DNA of 64,000 nt from Azotimanducus sp965199815 (GCA_965199815.1 CBDATE010000033.1:419612-483611); one strand, 5' to 3'. Shown: positions 11,001-18,670, counted from the first letter of the stretch. Numbers and translations are program-made. The notes: generated from the letters alone by a model not told the origin.

Positions 11001-14000
11001 GGCTTCACGGTGAGCTGGACGGCAGTGACGAATGCGACGGGCTACACAGCGACGGCCACGCCGAGCGGTGGGACTGCGGTGACCGGCACGGTGAGCGTAC
11101 CGAGCAGCGGCCCGGAGGCAGTGTTCACCGGCTTGACTGCGGGAACGACCTACACGGTATCGGTGGTGGCCACGGGCAACACGGCCAACTACGAGGCCAG
11201 TACAGCCGCGACGCTGAGTCAGGCGACGGCGGCGAACGCTGCACCGAGCATCACGGACATCACCGACAAGACAGCCACCTTTGGGACGAACCTGTTGGTG
11301 GATGTAGATGCCACGGACACGAACCCGGAAGACACGCTGCAATACAGAGCATCGTCCGGTGATACGGCGGTGGCGACGGTGAGTCCGACCTCGCTGACCG
11401 CCCTCGATGCCAATAGCCAAGTGACGGTGGTACCGGTGGCTGCGGGCACGGCGACTATCACGGTAACGGTGAGTGATGGTACGGCAAGTCCGACGGACAC
11501 CTTCGTGGTGACGGTGTCGCGTACGCAACTGGGCACACCGGTGGTGACGGTTTCGGCGCAGGATGGCAAGCTGACCGCGAGTTGGGCGGACGTGACGAAC
11601 GCGGCGAGTTACGAGGTTGAGTACAAGGAAAGCGCTTCGGATACCTGGCTGGGCAATGACGACGACACATCGCCGGCGGAGATAGACAGCCTGACCAATG
11701 GCACGGAATACGATGTGCGTGTGCGGGCGAAGGCGGCATCAAGCTCGACGACCTATGAGGACAGTGCGTGGTCGGAGGTTGTGAAGGGTACGCCGGTCGA
11801 GGCGGATGTGGTACCGAGCTTTGGTAGCGAGACTATTGCGGCGCAGACATGGACGGTGGGTACGGAAGTTGATGTGACGCTACCGGCGGCGACGGGAGGT
11901 AACGGGACTATCAGTTACGAGTTGACACCGGCGCTGCCGAACGAGGTGACGCTGAATGCCGCAATGCGCAGAGTAGCTGGTACGCCGACGGCAGCAGCGG
12001 CCGAGGCCACCTACACCTGGCGGGCTTCGGACAGTGACTCGAACACCGCCAACAGCGACACGGCGGTGCTGATCTTTCAGGTGACGGTGGTGGACATGGC
12101 ACCGATCATGACACCGACGCAGGTGAGCAACCTGCAGGTGAGCGCAGGAGATGGGTCGCTCGAGGTGAGCTGGACGGCGGCGAGTGTGGCTCCGAACGGC
12201 TACAGCGTCCGCTGGCGGGAGCGAGGGCCGGGCAACGCGCTCACGCCGGTGAACGAAGTGGACGGTACCTCGTTCACGATTCCCGATCTGATCAACGGTC
12301 AGGAGTATGTGGTGCGTGTGGAGACGCGTAACGCAGCGGATGACGGTGTACAGGGAGGCACAGTGGTGACGACCACGGGCACACCCGTGGAAGAGGCGCC
12401 GGTCGTCACACCGACGCAGGTGAGCAACCTGCAGGTGAGTGCGGGTGACGGGTCGCTCGAGGTGAGTTGGACGGCGGCGAGTGTGGCTCCGAACGGCTAC
12501 AGCGTACGCTGGCGCAAGAAAGGGCCGGGCAACGCGCTCACGCCGGTGAACAGGGTGACGGGCACATCCTTCACGATTCCCGATCTGATCAATGGTCAGG
12601 AGTATGTGGTACGTATCGAGACGCGCACCGCGACCAATGACGGCGTACAGGGTGGCACAGTGGTGACGGCCACGGGAACGCCTGTGGAAGACGAGGTCGC
12701 GCCGCCACCTCCGCCTCCGCCTCCGCCCACGCCCACACCTCCGGCTGTTGACGAGCGGGGCTTGCCGAGGGTGAGTATTGAAGATGCGTCAGCCATGGAG
12801 GGGGATGATCTGGAGTTCCGTGTGGTGCTCTCCAAGGCAGTACGGCATCGGGTGAAGGTGTACTGGGCGACACGGCCGGGGACGGCGACGGCGAATCGGG
12901 ACTATAAGTCAGCGGCTGGTGCGGTGGTGTTCAGGCCGGGCGTGACGGAGCGCAGGATTCGTGTGCGGACGATGGAAGACAGCCACAACGACCCGGATGA
13001 GACGATGCAGGTACGCCTGTCGAGTCCGCGCGGGGTGTTGATAGAGGATGGCAGAGCGGTCGGCAGGATCAATAACTGGGATGCGCTGCCGGTGGCGTGG
13101 CTGGCGCGCTTCGGGCGAGCGGTGACGGAACAGGCGCTCGAGGGTGTCGAGCAGCGGTTGACGGCCCCGCGGGAAGCGGGGACGCGGGGTACCCTGGCCG
13201 GGATGACGCTTGCCGGATTGACCACGAGCAACTTCACGCACACGGGCGCGATGGATGCAGCCGGTGGCAGCCTTGCCTTCTGGGGTCGGGGTGCCCGCGC
13301 GGACTTCCGCGGACTCGACGGTGTGGTGCATCTCGATGGTCAGACAGAAACCGTTACTCTGGGAGCGGACTACGCCAGAGATGCGTGGCTGACCGGTGTC
13401 ATGCTGACGAGCAGTCGCGGCACTGGCGGGTATCAGGGTGTGGCGAGTGGGGAGGTCGAGGTCTCCCTGAACGCAGCGATACCCTATGGTTCCTACCGGT
13501 TCTCGGAGCGGCTGGATGTGTGGGGAGCTGTCGGGCGTGGCGCGGGTGTATTGACGCTCACACCGGAGGGTGAGGGCAGCATCGAGGCTGATCTTGACTG
13601 GAGCATGGTGTCGGCTGGGCTGCGCGGCGGGTTGTTCGGGGCGGCGGGACATGGTCCGGCCGTGACGCTGGTATCGGATGTGCTCTGGTCGCGCACTGGG
13701 TCGGGTCGAGTGGAAGCGGGTGAGAGGCATTCGAGCCTGGCCTCGTCCGAGGCAGATAGTTCGCGGCTGCGGCTGGGTCTCGAGGGGAGTTGGGCGGTGA
13801 CGCTGGGGAATGTCGGCGCGGTGACACCGAAGCTGGAAGCGGGAGTGCGTCATGACGACGGCGATGCCGAGCAAGGCTTCGGAGTGGAAGTCGGTGGCGG
13901 GCTGGTGTGGACGCTGCCTGCACTTGGGCTGACCTTTGATGTGTCCGGTCGTACCTTGCTGACGCATGAAGACGATGGGCAGGAAGCACACGGGTTCTCG

Positions 14001-14453
14001 GCGGCGCTGAACTTTGATCCGAGCGCGGCGAGTACGCGTGGCTTCACGCTGAACCTGCGTCAGGACATCGGCGGGCCGTCGAGTGGCGGGGTACAGGCGC
14101 TGTTCGCCTCGGAGCTTCCCGGTATTGGCGACACAGGCATGGGCATGGGCGGCGGCTCAGCAGGTACGAGTGCTGGCACTCGCTGGACGCTGGAGACGGC
14201 GTACGGGCTGGCGGCCTACGGCGACAAGTTCACGCTGAGCCCGAGCTTCGGCCTGGCTGCTTCCGATACCTCGGTTGATTTTCATCTCGGCTGGCAACTG
14301 ATGCCGGAGCTCAGTGAAGACGCGCTGAATCTCTCGCTGACATTCAAGGTCACGCGCCGCGAGCTGCTCGATGTGGGGACTGGCAACAGCATCGGTACGC
14401 CGGAGCAAGACCCCGAACACGGAGTGCAGATGGAGGTAAGCGCTCGCTGGTAA
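3690..14453 (+). CDS. Giant surface protein 1: Calx-beta / FnIII / Ig-like repeat passenger with autotransporter-like beta-barrel
   Basis: From the first in-frame start (GTG 3690) the ORF encodes 3,587 residues. The frame is open further upstream and specifies a signal peptide at 3591-3650 ending AHA before Q, so 3690 is probably not the real start. Domains in order: two Calx-beta units (3690-4500), an FnIII (4510-4790) and an Ig/cadherin-like unit to 5084. That block is then repeated to 6518. Next come alternating putative-Ig (He_PIG), cadherin-like and FnIII modules to about 12100, two FnIII domains, a proline-rich linker (12695-12750) and a Calx-beta unit (12760-13060). A helical segment WLARFGRAVTEQALEGVEQR (about 13095-13155) and a barrel ending SARW at the stop complete it. 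A terminal aromatic residue and alternating strands are typical of outer-membrane barrels. I infer an exported adhesin-like passenger. I saw no cysteine in the mature part. Confidence 0.85.
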   Translation: MTVSSSDAQRGEIDEDATSGAVTLEVTLSESSTEAVTVAYATADFSSTDTAVSSSSIDPATAGTDYTAASGTLTFAAGETRKTITVSISDDVNRERDELFKVGLSSATGGATIATTGSEATILIDDDDPLPKATITASVPGLTSTGAPGATSTAPEGFLSVDEGDSGNTDITFTVTLEGTDYLDTNFVVKSIDGSATGNEDYRKLSLRLSNGVVLIAPGQTTGTVTLSVVGDENYEPDETLFLLFTHNRAGVITNSADDRGFRVEVTITNDDAVMATSASNLQARPAGSGNLAVSWDPAFGAPNGYSVRWRKASESDTALSAVNTVTATSYTITGLDNDTSYHVRLDTRNLANDGIASGTSLTTAATPTAGAAPTVSAIANQSARVGEPFEVDVDATPGTAGDSLQYQAASSAPAVATVTPTALTAHSANSQVTVTPVAAGTATITVTVSDGTEVGTETFNVTVSQPTLSIAPVAGNGVTVSSSDAQRGEIDEDATSGAVTLEVTLSESSTEVVTVAYATADFSSTDTAVSSSSIDPATAGTDYTAASGTLTFAAGETRKTITVSISDDVNRERDELFKVGLSSATGGATIASSGSEATILIDDDDPLPKATITASVPGLTSTGAPGATPTTPEGFLSVAEGDSGNTDITFTVTLEGTDYLDTNFVVRSIDGSATGNEDYRKLSLRLSNGVVLIAPGQTTGTVTLSVVGDENYEPDETLFLLFTHNRAGVITNSADDRGFRVEVTITNDDAVMATSASNLQARPAGSGNLAVSWDPAFGAPNGYSVRWRKASESDTALSAVNTVTATSYTITGLDNDTSYHVRLDTRNLANDGIASGTSLTTNATPTAGAAPTVTAIANQSARAGQPFEVDVDATPGTAGDSLQYQAASSAPAVATVTPTALTAHDANSQVTVTPVAAGTATITVTVSDGTEVGTETFDVTVSQVTLGYSAPPPTLTVDTPITALTATATGFGSATVTYSVTTGTLPAGLNISTGSGAISGTPTAASTTTTTVTVTATAGTGMDTQTATADITFPAVGKATLAKPTNLAVKANSSTRTGFTVTWDAVPNAAGYTATAVQGSNSFTGTVSTSGTTPEAEFTGLTANTTYTVTVTATGDANYSMSEASDEFDVTTAANQVPTVGTAIPDQTAMVDTAFEYSFPAGTFSDADSDSLTYTAQQTDGTTDSALPTWLTFTASERKLAGTPQSGDIGTLMVKVTASDGMGGSVSDTFDIVVSVADTAPAFASSATIADKTFTVDIEITAFTLPEATGGNGTISYALTPDLPTGLSLNESTREVSGTPTAAATVATYTWRASDGDTNTANSDSSALTFMLTVNKATLATPSNLGLKANTQSKTGFTVTWDAVSNATGYTATATPSGGTAVTGTVSTPSSGPEAAFTGLTAGTTYTVSVVATGNTANYEASTAATLSQATAANSAPTVATAIPDQTATTGTAFSFTLPAGTFSDADSGDSLTYTAQQTDGTTDSALPTWLTFTAGTGVFSGTPTSTDTGTLSVKVTASDGTDSVSDTFDIVVSAADTAPAFAGGTTIADKTFTVDAEITAFTLPEATGGNGTISYALTPGLPAGLSVDTSTREVSGTPTAAAAEATYTWRASDGDVNTANSDSSALTFMLTVNKATLATPMVTVSAQDGKLTASWGGIANAASYEVEYKQSTSDTWLGNDDDTSPAEIDSLTNGTEYDVRVRAKAASSSTNYEDSAWSDVAKGTPVAADVAPSFGSETIAAQTWTVGTEVDVTLPAATGGNGTVSYALTPALPGGVSLDATTRKVSGTPTAAAAEATYTWRASDSDSNTADADTAELTFSVTVGKGTLATPSNLGLKANTQSKTGFTVTWDAVTNVTGYTATATPSGGTAVTGTVSVPSTGPEAVFTGLTAGTTYTVSVVATGNTANYEASTAATLSQATAANSAPSITDITDKSTTFGTNLLVDVDATDTNAEDTLQYQASSGDAAVATVSPTALTALDANSQITVTPVAAGTATITVTVSDGTDSVSDTFDIVVSAADTAPAFADSATIADKTFTVDTEITAFTLPEATGGNGTISYVLTPDLPTGLSLDTSTREVSGTPTAAATATTYTWRASDGDANTANSDSSALTFMLTVNKATLATPSNLALKANTQSKTGFTVSWTAVTNATGYTATATPSGGTAVTGTVSVPSSGPEAAFTGLTAGTTYTVSVVATGNTANYEASTAATLSQATAANSAPTVANAIPDQMATTGTAFSFTLPAGTFSDADSGDSLTYTAQQTDGTTDSALPTWLSFTAGTGVFSGTPTSTDTGTLSVKVTASDGAASVSDTFDIVVSAADTAPAFASGTTIADKTFTVDAEITAFTLPEATGGNGTIGYALTPDLPTGLSVDTGTREVSGTPTAAAEATYTWRASDGDANTANSDSSALTFMLTVNKATLGTPSNLALKANTQSKTGFTVSWTAVTNATGYTATATPSGGTAVTGTVSVPSSGPEAVFTGLTAGTTYTVSVVATGNTANYEASTAATLSQATAANAAPSITDITDKTATFGTNLLVDVDATDTNPEDTLQYRASSGDTAVATVSPTSLTALDANSQVTVVPVAAGTATITVTVSDGTASPTDTFVVTVSRTQLGTPVVTVSAQDGKLTASWADVTNAASYEVEYKESASDTWLGNDDDTSPAEIDSLTNGTEYDVRVRAKAASSSTTYEDSAWSEVVKGTPVEADVVPSFGSETIAAQTWTVGTEVDVTLPAATGGNGTISYELTPALPNEVTLNAAMRRVAGTPTAAAAEATYTWRASDSDSNTANSDTAVLIFQVTVVDMAPIMTPTQVSNLQVSAGDGSLEVSWTAASVAPNGYSVRWRERGPGNALTPVNEVDGTSFTIPDLINGQEYVVRVETRNAADDGVQGGTVVTTTGTPVEEAPVVTPTQVSNLQVSAGDGSLEVSWTAASVAPNGYSVRWRKKGPGNALTPVNRVTGTSFTIPDLINGQEYVVRIETRTATNDGVQGGTVVTATGTPVEDEVAPPPPPPPPPTPTPPAVDERGLPRVSIEDASAMEGDDLEFRVVLSKAVRHRVKVYWATRPGTATANRDYKSAAGAVVFRPGVTERRIRVRTMEDSHNDPDETMQVRLSSPRGVLIEDGRAVGRINNWDALPVAWLARFGRAVTEQALEGVEQRLTAPREAGTRGTLAGMTLAGLTTSNFTHTGAMDAAGGSLAFWGRGARADFRGLDGVVHLDGQTETVTLGADYARDAWLTGVMLTSSRGTGGYQGVASGEVEVSLNAAIPYGSYRFSERLDVWGAVGRGAGVLTLTPEGEGSIEADLDWSMVSAGLRGGLFGAAGHGPAVTLVSDVLWSRTGSGRVEAGERHSSLASSEADSSRLRLGLEGSWAVTLGNVGAVTPKLEAGVRHDDGDAEQGFGVEVGGGLVWTLPALGLTFDVSGRTLLTHEDDGQEAHGFSAALNFDPSAASTRGFTLNLRQDIGGPSSGGVQALFASELPGIGDTGMGMGGGSAGTSAGTRWTLETAYGLAAYGDKFTLSPSFGLAASDTSVDFHLGWQLMPELSEDALNLSLTFKVTRRELLDVGTGNSIGTPEQDPEHGVQMEVSARW
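5085..6518 (+). repeat. 1,434-bp tandem repeat in giant gene 1, copy 2
   Basis: This is the second copy of the 478-residue block; unit length is exactly 1,434 bases, a multiple of three. It can recombine with copy 1 to change passenger length without breaking the frame. Confidence 0.9.
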
Positions 14454-14474
14454 ACTCTGTTATTCAGAGGTTCC
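14451..14474. terminator. Degenerate hairpin A between convergent giant gene 1 and bamD
   Basis: The sequence reads AACTCTG-TTATT-CAGAGGTT, a variant of the 27-bp hairpin repeated after several other genes in this window. It contains the stop codon of giant gene 1 (14451-14453) and the last codons of bamD on the other strand. Its place between two converging genes suggests a bidirectional terminator, but there is no T-run. Confidence 0.4.
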
Positions 14475-15425
14475 CTCGGGCTGGCGAATGCGAATAGGCG
14501 GTGGCGGGTTTGGTCGATCAAGCAGTCCGAAGGTCAATATATTGATCCAGGATCTGTCGCGATTGCGCACCACTTCTTCAAGCAGGAAGTTGCCCTCACC
14601 GTCAAACCCGGAGTGCTCCGGGTAGTTGGTGGCGAGCACACGAAGCGCATCATTGGCGACATCGGTCAGCCCGAGGCGATAGTTGGCCTCGATCATGATG
14701 ACCAGCGCCTCCGGCGTTCCCGGAGCACCGGGGTAATTCTCCACGACGTATCGTGCGCGATTGGCGGCCGCCACGAAGCCCCCGCGACGCATATAGAAAT
14801 CCGCGATTTCCAGTTCCGATTCAGCGAGCACATTACGCAGGTAGATCATGCGCTGGCGCGCATCGGGCGCATATCGTGAGGCCGGAAAACGCACTACAAG
14901 CTGGTTGAAGTCGGCGAATGCAGATTCCACGCTGGTCATGTCGCGGCGCGCTACCTGCGCCGTGCCGATGCGGTCAAGATAGCCGCGCCCGGATTCGTAC
15001 TGCGACAGGCCACGCAGATAGAAAGCGTAGTCCACATTGGCGTGTTGTGGATGCAGCCTGATGAATCTGTCTGCCGAACTGATGGCCGCATCCTGATCAT
15101 AGGCCATGAAGTGTGCATAAATGAGTTCGAGTTGCGCCTGTTCGGCATAGCTGCCGAAGGGGAATCTGGTTTCGAGTGCTTCGAGCTTGTCGATGGCGGC
15201 GCTGTAATTGGCGGAACGAAGACTCGACTGGGCGCTTCGATAGAGCACCTGCTCGCTCGATTCGGGGACTTCCTCTTCGTCTCCGTCAAACGGCCAGAGG
15301 CCACCGAGTGCCGCACACCCGGACAGTGCGAGTGCGAGCAGCGGCAATACGAGCGCAGCGAAGCAAGTGCGCCAGCGGCTCGCCAGCGAGCGAGCGGGCA
15401 TGATATGCGAGACCGACTCAATCAT
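14460..15425 (-). CDS. bamD: Outer-membrane protein assembly factor BamD (lipoprotein)
   Basis: BamD is an essential lipoprotein of the Bam complex, which folds beta-barrels into the outer membrane. That work would include barrels such as those of the giant proteins here. The sequence shows a signal peptide with lipobox LALSGC, an acidic stretch, then tetratricopeptide-type repeats. Family landmarks include LYRSAQSSLRSANYSAAIDKLE, FPFGSYAEQAQLELIYAHF and YAFYLRGL. The ORF could open at 15515, but that would overlap the divergent rluD start. I chose ATG 15425 (MIESVSH); ATG 15401 (MPARSLASRW), just before the hydrophobic core, is equally possible. The C-terminus (GTSE and stop) falls within a hairpin repeat. 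Divergent rluD beside bamD is a common gammaproteobacterial arrangement. Confidence 0.92.
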   Translation of the reverse strand: MIESVSHIMPARSLASRWRTCFAALVLPLLALALSGCAALGGLWPFDGDEEEVPESSEQVLYRSAQSSLRSANYSAAIDKLEALETRFPFGSYAEQAQLELIYAHFMAYDQDAAISSADRFIRLHPQHANVDYAFYLRGLSQYESGRGYLDRIGTAQVARRDMTSVESAFADFNQLVVRFPASRYAPDARQRMIYLRNVLAESELEIADFYMRRGGFVAAANRARYVVENYPGAPGTPEALVIMIEANYRLGLTDVANDALRVLATNYPEHSGFDGEGNFLLEEVVRNRDRSWINILTFGLLDRPNPPPPIRIRQPEGTSE

Positions 15426-15465
15426 GGCATGCTCGAAGCTCGTGAAGCGCGCTCCGGCACATTGG

Positions 15466-15493
15466 AGAACTTGGTGAACAGAACTTGGTGAAC
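15466..15493 (+). repeat. Two adjacent 14-bp direct repeats before rluD
   Basis: AGAACTTGGTGAAC occurs twice in a row (15466-15479 and 15480-15493), ending five bases before the rluD ATG in the bamD-rluD divergent region. It may be a small duplication that altered the rluD ribosome binding region, or a tandem operator. Confidence 0.7.
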
Positions 15494-15498
15494 ATGGT

Positions 15499-16473
15499 AT
15501 GAGCGAGGAAGACAAGGATCAACTGCGTCAGGTTGCAAGTGTACCCAAACTGCTGGCATCCCGTCGGCTCGACCACGCCGCCAGGCTGCTCTTTCCCGAG
15601 TATTCGCGCAGTCTGCTCAGCCAGTGGATTCGCCAGGGTCGCCTGACACTTGGCGGACATTCGGTACTCCCGAAACACAAGGTGAGCGAGGGCGATATCC
15701 TGCACCTGACACCGGAGCAGGTGCGCGTCGAGAGCGAAGCCGCGGCGCAGGCCATGCATCTCGACATACTGTTCGAGGACGATGCCGTTATCGTGTTGCA
15801 CAAGCCCGCCGGTCTGGTGGTGCATCCGGGCGCGGGACACACGCAGGGTACGCTGATGAACGGACTCCTGCATCACAGGCCGTCGCTGCGCGCCCTGCCA
15901 CGTGCCGGACTCGTGCACCGCCTGGATGTTGGCACCTCGGGGCTCATGCTGGTAGCCGCCAGTGAGCGCGCGCGCAGGATTCTCATCGAGGATCTTGCCG
16001 CGCGCAGAGTGGGGCGGTTGTATCAGGCGTTTGTCGAAGGCCGCATGATTGCCGGCGCAGAGTTCGATGCGCCCATTGGTCGTCATCCGCGGCAGCGAAC
16101 CCGTCAGTGGGTTCGCGCAGACGGACGTGATGCCCGTACCAGTGTGCGTGTTGTCAGGCGCCATGTTGCACACACTCTGGTGCAGGCGCGCCTGCATACC
16201 GGTCGCACACATCAGATTCGCGTACACCTGTCGCATGCCGGGTTTCCTCTGGTGGGCGACAGTCAATACGGCGCGCGCGGCTTGCTGCCGTCACAGCCGA
16301 CACCAGCGCTGACGAGGGCGCTGAGAGGTGTCAGTCGCCCCATGCTGCACGCGCGGCAGCTGACCTTCAATCACCCGCTTGATGCCACACCCATGGAGTT
16401 CTCATCGGCGCTTCCTGATGATATGGCGCACCTTGCAGAGGCGTTGCGTGAGCACACGGCTGACCATGCCTGA
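15499..16473 (+). CDS. rluD: 23S rRNA pseudouridine(1911/1915/1917) synthase RluD
   Basis: The 324-residue enzyme has an N-terminal S4 RNA-binding domain (LDHAARLLFPEYSRSLLSQW) and the RluA-family catalytic core. It converts uridines in helix 69 of 23S rRNA to pseudouridine. The catalytic aspartate sits in HRLDVGTSGL; most RluD proteins have KD or KN where this one has VG. The substrate loop TGRTHQIRVHLSHAGFPLVGD is well conserved. RluD rather than RluC is favoured by the N-terminus and by its neighbours, bamD divergent and pgeF downstream, as in Escherichia coli. The start at 15499 gives the expected N-terminus. The gene overlaps pgeF by 8 bases, implying translational coupling. Confidence 0.92.
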   Translation: MSEEDKDQLRQVASVPKLLASRRLDHAARLLFPEYSRSLLSQWIRQGRLTLGGHSVLPKHKVSEGDILHLTPEQVRVESEAAAQAMHLDILFEDDAVIVLHKPAGLVVHPGAGHTQGTLMNGLLHHRPSLRALPRAGLVHRLDVGTSGLMLVAASERARRILIEDLAARRVGRLYQAFVEGRMIAGAEFDAPIGRHPRQRTRQWVRADGRDARTSVRVVRRHVAHTLVQARLHTGRTHQIRVHLSHAGFPLVGDSQYGARGLLPSQPTPALTRALRGVSRPMLHARQLTFNHPLDATPMEFSSALPDDMAHLAEALREHTADHA

Positions 16474-17221
16474 GGTTCTGCGGCCGCACTGGGAGACCCA
16501 TCCCCGTATCCAGGCTCTGGTGACGACGCGCGCTGGCGGTGTCAGCCAGGGTTCATATCAATCTCTCAATCTGGGCGCGCATGTCGGTGACAATCCGCGC
16601 GCAGTGGCCGAGAACAGGGCGCGACTCGAAGCCATGAGTGCGCCCTGTGTGTTCGTCAATCAAGTCCATGGGGGCAATGTTGTGGAGGTGCATTCGAGAG
16701 AACGCAGCACGGGGCTTGCGGCAGATGCCCTGTGGACCCGACAGACGGGGCTGGCGATTGGCATCCTGACGGCGGATTGCTTCCCGTTGCTGCTTGCCGA
16801 CCGGCGGGGCAGGCTGGTGGCACTCGCGCATTGTGGCTGGAGGCCCTTGCGCGAGCGCCTGATCGCTCGTCTGCTCGAAGCCTTGCCGGTGGATGCCTGC
16901 GAGCTGGTGGCCTGGCTCGGTCCCGGCATCAGCCAGAGCCATTATGCGGTTGGCGAGGATTTTGTTCACGCCATGGCGGATCTGTACGCAGATGGCCTCA
17001 TGGACGGCGTGATTCGTCGCCACGCCGGGCGCATGTACGCTGACCTCGCGCGCCTGATACGGAACTCGCTTGCGCAATCAGGGGTGCATCTGGCCGCCGG
17101 TGAACCCTGTTGCACATTCGAGGATGATCGATTTTTCTCGCATCGGCGTGACGGGCCGAACACTGGCCGGTTCGCCTCCGTCATCTGGTTGTCTGCAGGC
17201 GACCTCGTTGCTTATGTATAG
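16466..17221 (+). CDS. pgeF: Multicopper polyphenol oxidase-like / purine nucleoside phosphorylase PgeF (YfiH family)
   Basis: YfiH/PgeF proteins bind zinc or copper. They have been described as laccase-like, as purine nucleoside phosphorylases or deaminases, and as peptidoglycan editing factors. The protein shows TTRAGGVSQGSY near the N-terminus, then VNQVHG, LTADCFPLLL, ALAHCGWRPL and GPGISQSHYAVGEDF. These are the family's metal-ligand and core motifs, although the usual HAGWRG is HCGWRP here. The upstream ORF could begin at 16379, but ATG 16466 gives MPEVLRPHWE, the normal N-terminus, and overlaps the rluD stop by 8 bases. Its stop codon abuts a multi-hairpin repeat element. Confidence 0.88.
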   Translation: MPEVLRPHWETHPRIQALVTTRAGGVSQGSYQSLNLGAHVGDNPRAVAENRARLEAMSAPCVFVNQVHGGNVVEVHSRERSTGLAADALWTRQTGLAIGILTADCFPLLLADRRGRLVALAHCGWRPLRERLIARLLEALPVDACELVAWLGPGISQSHYAVGEDFVHAMADLYADGLMDGVIRRHAGRMYADLARLIRNSLAQSGVHLAAGEPCCTFEDDRFFSHRRDGPNTGRFASVIWLSAGDLVAYV

Positions 17222-17370
17222 GGAAACTCTGTTATTCAGAGTTTCCCGTGCGGCACATGGATGTGCCGCCAGATTCAGTGCCGTAAGGCATTGAATCTGC
17301 GAGCAAATCAGAATCACATTTCTGATTTGCGAATCTGATCAAGTCCACGGATGGACTTGATCAGAACATA
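17221..17370. repeat. Five-hairpin intergenic repeat element, copy 1 (basic form)
   Basis: This 150-bp element is a row of five stem-loops: A 17221-17247 (11-bp arms), B 17250-17269, C 17270-17299 (with an inner TGCC-GGCA pairing), D 17303-17330 and E 17334-17365 (14-bp arms). Close copies lie at 20304-20880 and 23318-23539, and single hairpins at several other gene ends. It starts on the last base of the pgeF stop and runs into the 3' end of alaA on the other strand, so it sits exactly between convergent genes. Bidirectional termination or mRNA 3'-end protection is plausible. I do not recognise it as a named family. Confidence 0.9.
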
Positions 17371-18623
17371 ACATAGCGGTACAGGAAGCGCTCCAATCGC
17401 GTCAGGGCCAGGTCAAGATCGGCAAGGTTTGGCAGGAAGATCAGCCGCAGATGATCAGGCTTCGGCCAGTGAAAAGCCGTGCCGTGAGCCAGTAACACCT
17501 GTTCCTGGCGCAGAAAATCGAGCACCAGCTGCTCATCATCGGGCACCGGCAGGCGCTTCGGGTCAAGGCGCGGAAACGCATAGAGCGCCCCTTTGGGCGT
17601 GACGCAGGACACACCCTCGATAGCGCGCAAGCGCTGCACCACATAGTCTCTCTGTTCGCGCAGCCGCCCGCCGGGTGCGACCAGATCATCGATGCTCTGA
17701 TAGCCGCGCAGTGCGGTGGCGATGGTGTATTGTCCGGGAACATTGGCGCACAGACGCATGGCGGCAAGCACACCGAGGCCGTCGATGTAGCTCCTGGCGC
17801 GCGTCGTGGGGCCGGACAAGGCCATCCAGCCAATGCGCAGACCGGCTGCCCGATAAGCCTTGGAAAGGCCACCGAAGGTCACCACAAGCTGGTTGTCGGC
17901 GAGGCTGGCCAAGGGGATATGCGTATGTTCGTCGTACACGATGCGTTCATATATTTCGTCGGCGAACAGGACAAGACCGTGGCGCTCGGCCAGTTCCGCG
18001 AGCCCCTCCAGAGTCTCGCGCGAGTAGATTGCACCGGTCGGATTGTTCGGATTGATCACCACGAGTGCGCGCGTCTGTGCACTGATGCGATGTTTCACGT
18101 CGTCAATATCCGGTGCCCAGTCGGCCGATTCGTCGCATCGATAGTGAACTGCGCGTGCGCCGTTCAGGCGCACCGTGTCGGTCCACAAGGGAAAGTCGGG
18201 CGCTGGCACCAGTACTTCGTCGCCCGCATTCAGCAGTCCCTGCAGGGCAATACCGACCAGCTCGCTCACGCCATTACCAATGAAGATATTCTCCACTTCG
18301 AGCGCTGCGATGCCGCGGTTGCGGTAGTAGTCGAGCACCGCTGTACGTGCTTCGTACACGCCCCTGGCTTCGCAGTACCCCTGAGCGCGCGACAGATTGT
18401 CCGTCAACTCGGCGAGAATATCTGCAGGAGTTTCAAACCCGAATATGGCCGGGTTGCCTATGTTGAGTTTCAGGATGTTTCGCCCCTGGGCTTCAAGCCT
18501 CAGGGCTTCATCGTGCACCGGCCCGCGCAGGTCATAGCCGACTTCCCCGAGCTTCTCGGAGGCTGTAATCAGGGCATGCCGGGAAGGCGAGTCATGTTTG
18601 CTTTGGCGAGGGTCCGAGAGCAT
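17361..18623 (-). CDS. alaA: Glutamate-pyruvate aminotransferase AlaA
   Basis: This 420-residue fold-type I aminotransferase makes alanine from pyruvate and glutamate using pyridoxal phosphate. The N-terminal ASEKLGEVGYDLRGPVHDEA and LKLNIGNPAIFGFETP are typical of AlaA (YfbQ). The cofactor region includes GNGVSELV, NPNNPTGAIYS, LFADEIYERIVYD and the Schiff-base lysine in FGGLSKAYRAAGLRIGW. Length is close to the family (about 405) with a slightly longer N-terminus. The last residues (VMF and stop) are encoded by the end of the hairpin repeat at 17361-17370. The gene diverges from pntAA, with a 201-bp spacer that holds a perfect palindrome. Confidence 0.9.
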   Translation of the reverse strand: MLSDPRQSKHDSPSRHALITASEKLGEVGYDLRGPVHDEALRLEAQGRNILKLNIGNPAIFGFETPADILAELTDNLSRAQGYCEARGVYEARTAVLDYYRNRGIAALEVENIFIGNGVSELVGIALQGLLNAGDEVLVPAPDFPLWTDTVRLNGARAVHYRCDESADWAPDIDDVKHRISAQTRALVVINPNNPTGAIYSRETLEGLAELAERHGLVLFADEIYERIVYDEHTHIPLASLADNQLVVTFGGLSKAYRAAGLRIGWMALSGPTTRARSYIDGLGVLAAMRLCANVPGQYTIATALRGYQSIDDLVAPGGRLREQRDYVVQRLRAIEGVSCVTPKGALYAFPRLDPKRLPVPDDEQLVLDFLRQEQVLLAHGTAFHWPKPDHLRLIFLPNLADLDLALTRLERFLYRYVMF

Positions 18624-18670
18624 GGGTTTACCGTGGAGTGAGGGGTGGGCAGGCAGGTGCGAAGCCTGAG

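Noticed and set aside
8955..11528. 857-codon open frame on the minus strand inside giant gene 1
   Set aside because: It mirrors the repetitive, GC-biased threonine/alanine/glycine codons of the plus-strand passenger. It gives an arginine/histidine-rich product with repeats in step with the sense domains and no recognisable fold.
17221..17247. Hairpin A as a classical Rho-independent terminator
   Set aside because: The stem is suitable, but no run of T follows on either strand in any copy. It is marked as terminator-like only by position.
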